DNA of 64,000 nucleotides. Source: Azovibrio restrictus. Its GTDB lineage: Bacteria > Bacteroidota > Bacteroidia > Chitinophagales > Chitinophagaceae. The notes beneath the pieces were generated by a model, which was given only the letters and a program-made list of their open reading frames with translations, was not told where the DNA came from and searched no databases. Both the position numbers and the translations under genes were made by a program. The stretch's first letter is position 1; each line of letters starts with the position of its first letter. Below are positions 59,039-64,000 of this stretch, one piece after another. The DNA lies in the NCBI GenBank assembly GCA_029255605.1, contig JANLJF010000048.1:1-64000 (forward strand), given 5' to 3'.

Positions 59039-59653
59039 TTACTCTTCAGTTTTCTTTTTGCGTGCTGTTTTCTTAGCAGGTGCAGTTTCACCTTCGGCGG
59101 TTTCAGCCACGGCTTTTTTAGCGCGCGCCTTTTTAGCAGGCTTTTCTTCACCTTCAGTAGCCTCGGCAGCTACAGCTTTTTTGGTAGCTTTTTTAGCAGG
59201 TGCTTCTTCCTCAGCAGGTGCAGCTTCAACCGCTTCAGCAGCAGGTGCTGCTGCATTCAATGCTTCAAAGTTCAGCAGGTTATTCGCATTCAGTATCTCG
59301 TACCATTTCAGCATTTTCTTCATATCACTTACATATACCCTTTCCTCGTCAAATTCAGGGAATATGCTTTTGAAGTATGCTTTAATAGCGTTGTTATCCG
59401 CCTTTTTATGGTCTATGATGGGTGTAGTTGCAGCCGTGTCTTTCATTTTTTCAAACACATTGTGCAATCTTACATTATCATCTGTAGTATATACCTCAAT
59501 AATTTCCAGCGGGGTTACATTGTTCAAAAGCGCATATATGAATTTGGTAGTTTTGTCGGCCAGGTTCTTTACGATAGCACCATCACTCTTAGTAGCCATT
59601 AATTGGTAAAGACCGCTTAATCCGGTAACTGCAACAATTTCTCTGTATTCCAT
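59039..59653 (-). CDS. DUF5606-type protein with a histone-H1-like Lys/Ala-rich tail
   Basis: 204 aa. Residues 1-130 (YREIVAVTGLSGLYQLMATKSDGAIVKNL, then SIFPEFDEERVYVSDMKKMLKWYEIL) match a Bacteroidota family I recall as DUF5606, function unknown. Residues 134-204 are low complexity: acidic Ala/Glu/Pro, then three repeats of the APAKKATKKA/KPAKKARAKKA/APAKKTARKKK type, like histone H1 or HU/Hc-type nucleoid proteins. The tail suggests DNA or RNA binding, but this is inference. It is monocistronic with its own promoter box. Confidence 0.7.
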   Translation of the reverse strand: MEYREIVAVTGLSGLYQLMATKSDGAIVKNLADKTTKFIYALLNNVTPLEIIEVYTTDDNVRLHNVFEKMKDTAATTPIIDHKKADNNAIKAYFKSIFPEFDEERVYVSDMKKMLKWYEILNANNLLNFEALNAAAPAAEAVEAAPAEEEAPAKKATKKAVAAEATEGEEKPAKKARAKKAVAETAEGETAPAKKTARKKKTEE

Positions 59654-59672
59654 ACTATTCTTTGAAAGGGGG

Positions 59673-59680
59673 CAAAAATA
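59673..59680 (-). promoter_or_regulatory. TAnnTTTG -7 element of the DUF5606 gene
   Basis: Minus-strand TATTTTTG ends 19 nt before the ATG. Confidence 0.5.
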
Positions 59681-59753
59681 AGGTTTTAGGATTTATTTAT
59701 AGCACCCGTATATAAAAATATTATTCTTTATATCCCTAATGTTGTATTTCTAG

Positions 59754-62700
59754 CTATTTTATAAGTGTGATCGTTCCTTTGTATTCCACGGCCCGGCCGC
59801 TGCTATTGCCACATATGCCTTTTGCATAGTAATTGTAAACACCAAGGTCCTGGGGTACTCCTTTAAAGATACCATTCCAGCCTTGTGAAGGGTCGTTGGT
59901 TTCAAAAACCTGCTGGCCGAAGCGGTTGTATATAGCAAAGCGTTCCAATTTAAAGTCGCCTTTGAACAAAACCTTAGCATAATCGTTCTTGCCATCGCCG
60001 TTAGGAGTAAAGGCATCCGGTATGAATATCTTGCAACAATCATCATATAAAACTTCTGAAACAGCAGAATCCTTACAGGAGTTGACATCAGTGACCCAAA
60101 CCATATACTTGCCGTTTTGTGCACCTTTCAGGTCTTCAGAATTACTTTCCTTAGGGTCGCTCCACTTGTAATAATAGGGCATCGTACCGCCGCTTACTTC
60201 TGCATGCACTACCCCCTCGTTATCGTATCCCTCACAGTCGTTAGGGACAGCAGTCATCTCAATTTTCAATTTTTCAGGACTGGTGATATTTATAGCAGTG
60301 TCTTTTTCGCAGCCTTTGTTATCTATTATAGTTATGAGATAAGTGCCTGCCGGTAAATTGCTGAATACACTTTCGGGAACCGCCGATGCAGTACCCAGTT
60401 TAAAACGGTAGGGGGTATTGCCACCCATCGCCTTCACGGATATTTGCCCGTCTGTAAAACCATAACATTTAACCGGGCTTATATTCAGCTCTGCAAATTC
60501 GATATGCGGATAGCCTATTAAAGTGATAACCGTATCAAAACGGCAATTGTTAGCATCCATGACAGAGAAGGTATGACTACCTTCAGACAAACTATTGAAA
60601 GTGTTATCAGGAGTAAAAGCATTATTACCCACAGCATATTGATATGGTGCAGTACCTCCTTTACCAAAGAGTGTCACAGTAGCATCAGTAAAGCCTTCGC
60701 AGGTTGGAGATATGATATGAACGCTATCAATACCCAGCCTGTCGGGCTGTTTGATAGTGATCATTGTATCTACCCGGCAGCCATTGTTATCTTTTAGTGT
60801 AATAATATATGGCCCCGTTGCCAGGTTGCTAATTAAGTTATTTGTAGTAAATAAGGTACCGTTATTGGAGTAAGTATAGGCAGGAGTACCGCCTGAACCA
60901 ATGATGGTTACGCTTCCGTCTTTATCGCCATAGCAAGTAGCGTTTTTTACCAGCAGGGTATCAATACGAAGTTTTGCAGGTTCTGTTATGATGATGGACG
61001 TATCGCGTGTACAGTTATTGGCATCTTTTATATGAAATACATAGGTACCTGCTGTAAGGCCTGTAAAGCTACCACTTGAAACATAACTGCCTGTGCCTTT
61101 TGCAAAAGTGTATGGTGTGGTACCGCCGCTGCCGCTGATATTTACAGAACCTGTTGCCGTACCAAAACAGGTAACATTTGTGGATGTTACAAACGGAACG
61201 AGCAATGTAGGTTCAGTAACAGGCAATGAAGTGTCTTTAGTACAACCCAGGGCATCCTTTATTTTAATCATATGATTACCTGCCGCCAGGTTGCCCAATA
61301 CATTACTACTGCCATAGGCATTACTGTTTGCAGCATAAGTGAACGGGCTGATGCCTGTAAGTGTGGTTACCGTTACAGAGCCGCTTGATTCTGTAAAGCA
61401 CTTCACATTTGAAACGGCATATGTTGCTGTCACCCTAAGGGAATCAACTATATTAATAAGGGTGTCCTTTACGCAGGTTTTGTTATCCTTTATACGTACC
61501 AAATAACTGCCCGCAGCAAGGCCGGTAAATGTATTAACAGTGCTGAATGCGCCTGTACCCATGGCATAAGTATAGCCGGGGACACCACCGGTAGCATTTA
61601 TATCAACACGGCCATTATTTAGGGGTGTACAGGTAGATTTTTTTATCTGTATAAGTGGAACAATAGGTGTTGGCTGGCCTAATATAACAGTTGTATCACG
61701 CGTACAATTGTTAGCATCTTTCAGGTGCACTACGTAGGTTCCTGCAGCAACATTGCCAAACGATGAAGATGTGCCAAACGGGTTGGCATCCAAGGCATAA
61801 GAATAAGGAGTAGTACCACCTGTAGCCCCTACAATAATAAAGCCGGTGGAAGACCCATTACATATAGGCTGTACGAGGTTTATATTGGCTATAGACAGAA
61901 CAGGGGGCTGTGTTATAGTTATGGTAGTGTCTTTTATGCAATTATTTGCATCTTTTACATGCAATGTATAGCTACCAATAGCAAGACCTGTGAACGTGTT
62001 GCTGCTACTGTAAGGTCCTGCGCCTATGGCATAGGTATGGGTTCCTGTGCCGCCTGCAGACCCTACTGTTACGCTGCCGTTAGAGAGGCCGTAGCAACTA
62101 ACATTCGTAATAGCCGGGTTGATGGTTATAGGAACCGGCTGAATGATAGCTATGGGCGTATCCAGGTAGCAGCTATCTACATCCTGCACATGTATATTGT
62201 AAGTGCCGGCAAGCAAGCTGGTAAAAGTATTGGTGCTGCTAAGCGTACCACTACCTATTTTATACAGATAAGGAGAATTACCACCATTACCGGTAATAGT
62301 AATAGCACCGGTATTGGCACCATTACATAGCACATTGGTAACCGATGCAGTAGCATGCACTACAATAGAATCGCGCAGGATAAAAGTGGAATCCTTTGTA
62401 CAGTTATTCCCATCCTTTACGTGCAATACATAAGTGCCCGAAAACAGCCCTGCAAAACTGTTGGCACTGCTGAAACTGCCGGAGCCTAGTGCGTACTGGT
62501 ATGGCGATACACCATTGGAAGCTGTAAAAGTTATAAGTCCGCTATTATAATAATTACACTTCGGTTTGGCAGAAGCCACACTTATAACAATATCCGAAGG
62601 ATCTATCAATGTTACAGTAGTATCTTTTTGGCAATCGTTGCTATCCAGTATGTGCAATGTGTAGGTACCTCCAGCCAATCCTGTAAAAGTATTGGTGGTG

Positions 62701-64000
62701 CTATATGTGCCGTTGCCTATAGCATAGGTGAAAGGCGTTTTGCCACCCGTGCCAGTAATAGTGATACTGCCATTGGTACTGCCATGACATGAAGGGTGGG
62801 TCAGCGATACGGCTGGCACTATATCCGGGGGTGGGGCAATGGTAATACTGGTATCTTTAAAGCAGGTATTGCTATTACGTGTTCTGAATGTATAGGTGCC
62901 GGGAGATAAGCTATCGCGTTGCGTACCGGTGAGCCCTGTAAAGCTATGGATAGTTGTTGTCCCTTGTAATATGGTAATGGCCCAGGGTGACGGTGATACT
63001 CCGGGTGTCAGATCAAATACGGCTTTCTTGGTGCAGGTAGCCGGGTAAACAAGCGAAAACACAAGCGTAGGTTCCGGCAATACAACAATGGTATAAACTA
63101 AAGTTTGCCTGCTTGACAAAGGGCATCCGTTATCTGTATAGGTAATAAAGAAGTTATAAGAGCCGGGCACTACTGTACTTAAGTTCCACGAAAATGAGCC
63201 TGTAGGTGCTGTTGTGTTATTACTACTTACACTAAAAGTAGCTCCTGCCGGTATCCCCGACCATTGCATATTAATGGTATCCCCTTCGGGGTCAGTAGGG
63301 TTCAGGCTAAAAGTAAGTGTGCCGCTTGATTTACACACATTCAATATAGTACCTGCAGAATTGAGTGTGCCTGCAGAAGCAGAACTCATAGCGCCTGTAG
63401 GTGGGTTGCCGCTACAGGAACTTAGCACCACAAAAGTCATTTCCCGCATACTGGTTCCAACCAGCACCCCGCCGCGGTATTCTTCTACCCTATTTACTAC
63501 TAAAGAACGCTGAACAATATTAGGCGTAAAACTGAGCTGCCCTGTGGTAGCACTAAAACTGAAAGTGCCGGTGCTGCAAGACAATGGAGCCGTGGCACTA
63601 TAACCCGTAAGGTAAGTAACAGTACCCCCGCTGCCGCCCAAAAGGCCGGGTACAAGGCTATAGCTCAGGCTATCGCCATTCGGGTCTACCGTGCCGGGAT
63701 TGTAATTAGCCCCTATGCCGGCACAAAAGAAAGGCGTAGGTATGGTAGTGTACACGGGGGAAGAATTATTGGCTGTGCTGTTATTCAAGGTAGCCTCCAA
63801 AGCCATGATAGTGCCGGAGGTTCCCGACACAATATTGGTTATTGAAGTGCTTCGCCCTGCGCCACCGCCGCTTCCTATAACACCATCATATCTGAAGCGC
63901 CAATTGGATGATGTGGTAGACAATGTATAACTGCCTGTGTAGGTAAACTTTTTTACACCCGGCACCGTACCGGAAGTACTTACACAGTTAGTATTACTAA
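59754..64000 (-). CDS. Giant SprB-repeat surface protein with CHU_C (T9SS type B) C-terminus (5' partial)
   Basis: The frame stays open to the end of the window, so only the last ~1,415 residues are seen. Residues ~1-385 are beta-rich, Ser/Thr/Gly-rich and include a cadherin/Ig-like segment (LTFSLNPTDPEGDTINMQWSGIPAG). Then come ~12 tandem SprB repeats of ~77 residues, each with two Cys and a DxNxCxxDT motif. The last ~90 residues (CCKIFIPDAFTPNGDGKNDYAKV to GTITLIK) are the gliding-motility-associated CHU_C domain, a type B T9SS signal. It is inferred to be a filamentous adhesin on the cell surface, possibly for gliding or attachment. Confidence 0.9.
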   Translation of the reverse strand, partial: SNTNCVSTSGTVPGVKKFTYTGSYTLSTTSSNWRFRYDGVIGSGGGAGRSTSITNIVSGTSGTIMALEATLNNSTANNSSPVYTTIPTPFFCAGIGANYNPGTVDPNGDSLSYSLVPGLLGGSGGTVTYLTGYSATAPLSCSTGTFSFSATTGQLSFTPNIVQRSLVVNRVEEYRGGVLVGTSMREMTFVVLSSCSGNPPTGAMSSASAGTLNSAGTILNVCKSSGTLTFSLNPTDPEGDTINMQWSGIPAGATFSVSSNNTTAPTGSFSWNLSTVVPGSYNFFITYTDNGCPLSSRQTLVYTIVVLPEPTLVFSLVYPATCTKKAVFDLTPGVSPSPWAITILQGTTTIHSFTGLTGTQRDSLSPGTYTFRTRNSNTCFKDTSITIAPPPDIVPAVSLTHPSCHGSTNGSITITGTGGKTPFTYAIGNGTYSTTNTFTGLAGGTYTLHILDSNDCQKDTTVTLIDPSDIVISVASAKPKCNYYNSGLITFTASNGVSPYQYALGSGSFSSANSFAGLFSGTYVLHVKDGNNCTKDSTFILRDSIVVHATASVTNVLCNGANTGAITITGNGGNSPYLYKIGSGTLSSTNTFTSLLAGTYNIHVQDVDSCYLDTPIAIIQPVPITINPAITNVSCYGLSNGSVTVGSAGGTGTHTYAIGAGPYSSSNTFTGLAIGSYTLHVKDANNCIKDTTITITQPPVLSIANINLVQPICNGSSTGFIIVGATGGTTPYSYALDANPFGTSSSFGNVAAGTYVVHLKDANNCTRDTTVILGQPTPIVPLIQIKKSTCTPLNNGRVDINATGGVPGYTYAMGTGAFSTVNTFTGLAAGSYLVRIKDNKTCVKDTLINIVDSLRVTATYAVSNVKCFTESSGSVTVTTLTGISPFTYAANSNAYGSSNVLGNLAAGNHMIKIKDALGCTKDTSLPVTEPTLLVPFVTSTNVTCFGTATGSVNISGSGGTTPYTFAKGTGSYVSSGSFTGLTAGTYVFHIKDANNCTRDTSIIITEPAKLRIDTLLVKNATCYGDKDGSVTIIGSGGTPAYTYSNNGTLFTTNNLISNLATGPYIITLKDNNGCRVDTMITIKQPDRLGIDSVHIISPTCEGFTDATVTLFGKGGTAPYQYAVGNNAFTPDNTFNSLSEGSHTFSVMDANNCRFDTVITLIGYPHIEFAELNISPVKCYGFTDGQISVKAMGGNTPYRFKLGTASAVPESVFSNLPAGTYLITIIDNKGCEKDTAINITSPEKLKIEMTAVPNDCEGYDNEGVVHAEVSGGTMPYYYKWSDPKESNSEDLKGAQNGKYMVWVTDVNSCKDSAVSEVLYDDCCKIFIPDAFTPNGDGKNDYAKVLFKGDFKLERFAIYNRFGQQVFETNDPSQGWNGIFKGVPQDLGVYNYYAKGICGNSSGRAVEYKGTITLIK
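60040..62828 (-). repeat. Tandem array of ~12 SprB repeats (~231 bp each)
   Basis: Protein-level repeats begin near DIVPAVSLTHPSC and end near the CHU_C domain; each unit has the pattern TCxGxxxGSxxxxxxGGTxPYxY...F..L.AGTYxxxxxDxNxCxxDT. The units have diverged at the nucleotide level, so no exact direct repeat is present. The last unit is degenerate. Confidence 0.85.

Noticed and set aside
59058-59609. 183-aa Ala/Ser-rich ORF on the plus strand
   Set aside because: It is the complement of the DUF5606 gene; low complexity arises from the Lys/Ala repeat tail.
60040-62828. Regularly spaced ~231-bp repeats as a possible CRISPR or satellite array
   Set aside because: The repeats are divergent protein-coding SprB units, far longer than CRISPR repeats, with no identical direct repeats.
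1-64000. tRNA, rRNA, IS elements, integrases, toxin-antitoxin or defence genes
   Set aside because: None could be identified in any gap or ORF; the region looks like stable core chromosome with no sign of an island.

Overview
The window reads as chromosomal DNA of a Bacteroidota, most likely a Chitinophagales (Chitinophagaceae-like) bacterium. The evidence is a SusC/SusD outer-membrane uptake pair, type IX secretion (T9SS) C-terminal sorting domains, a gliding-associated (CHU_C) SprB-repeat protein, a PorZ-type protein, DUF5686/DUF5606-type proteins, a flexirubin-type tyrosine ammonia-lyase, frequent TTG/GTG starts without Shine-Dalgarno sequences, and many copies of the Bacteroidota -7 promoter element TAnnTTTG. 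No tRNA, rRNA, CRISPR array, IS element or prophage was found. Gene density is high and no gene-free stretch exceeds about 300 bp.

Layout. 1-7.8 kb: the 3' end of a secreted PA-domain protein, then mnmG with two parS-like centromere sites (1848-1863 and 2321-2336), which suggests proximity to the replication origin; then recX, apaG, a UDP-galactopyranose-mutase-like flavoprotein and a membrane glycosyltransferase. 7.8-18 kb: typA behind a possible leader-peptide/terminator, a stand-alone MetH homocysteine-methyltransferase module behind a palindromic repeat, a TlpA-like thioredoxin, an LpxH-like phosphoesterase/glycosyltransferase pair, a PaaG-like isomerase, an unknown membrane protein and comM. 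18-29 kb: a large protein with a duplicated module, a lipoprotein/membrane protein/histidine kinase/response regulator run, a photolyase, an ArnT/ArnC-like glycosyltransferase pair and an unpaired KorA. 29-47 kb: a vWA protein with two acyltransferase-like genes, polA, a YkgJ-type protein, a DUF5686 protein, bcp, an M23 peptidase, recO, a porZ-like gene, and the operon rplM-rpsI-rpsB-tsf in which S2 carries an unusual Arg/Gly-rich tail. 47-64 kb: a small SusC-SusD-lipoprotein locus, ruvC, a flippase-like membrane protein, a DUF3108 protein, a three-gene TAL-FabG-ketosynthase operon (aryl-polyene/flexirubin type), a DUF5606 protein with a histone-H1-like tail, and the C-terminal ~1,400 residues of a giant SprB-repeat surface protein that runs off the end of the window.

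Most of the region is housekeeping and cell-envelope functions. The most noteworthy signals are the parS pair at mnmG, the compact TAL-FabG-KS operon separated from the rest of a flexirubin cluster, the leader ORF inside a terminator-like hairpin ahead of typA, the RG-rich S2 tail, and several promoters whose -7 box lies only 4-6 nt before the ATG (predicted leaderless mRNAs). All names rest on sequence recognition by eye; no database search was run.
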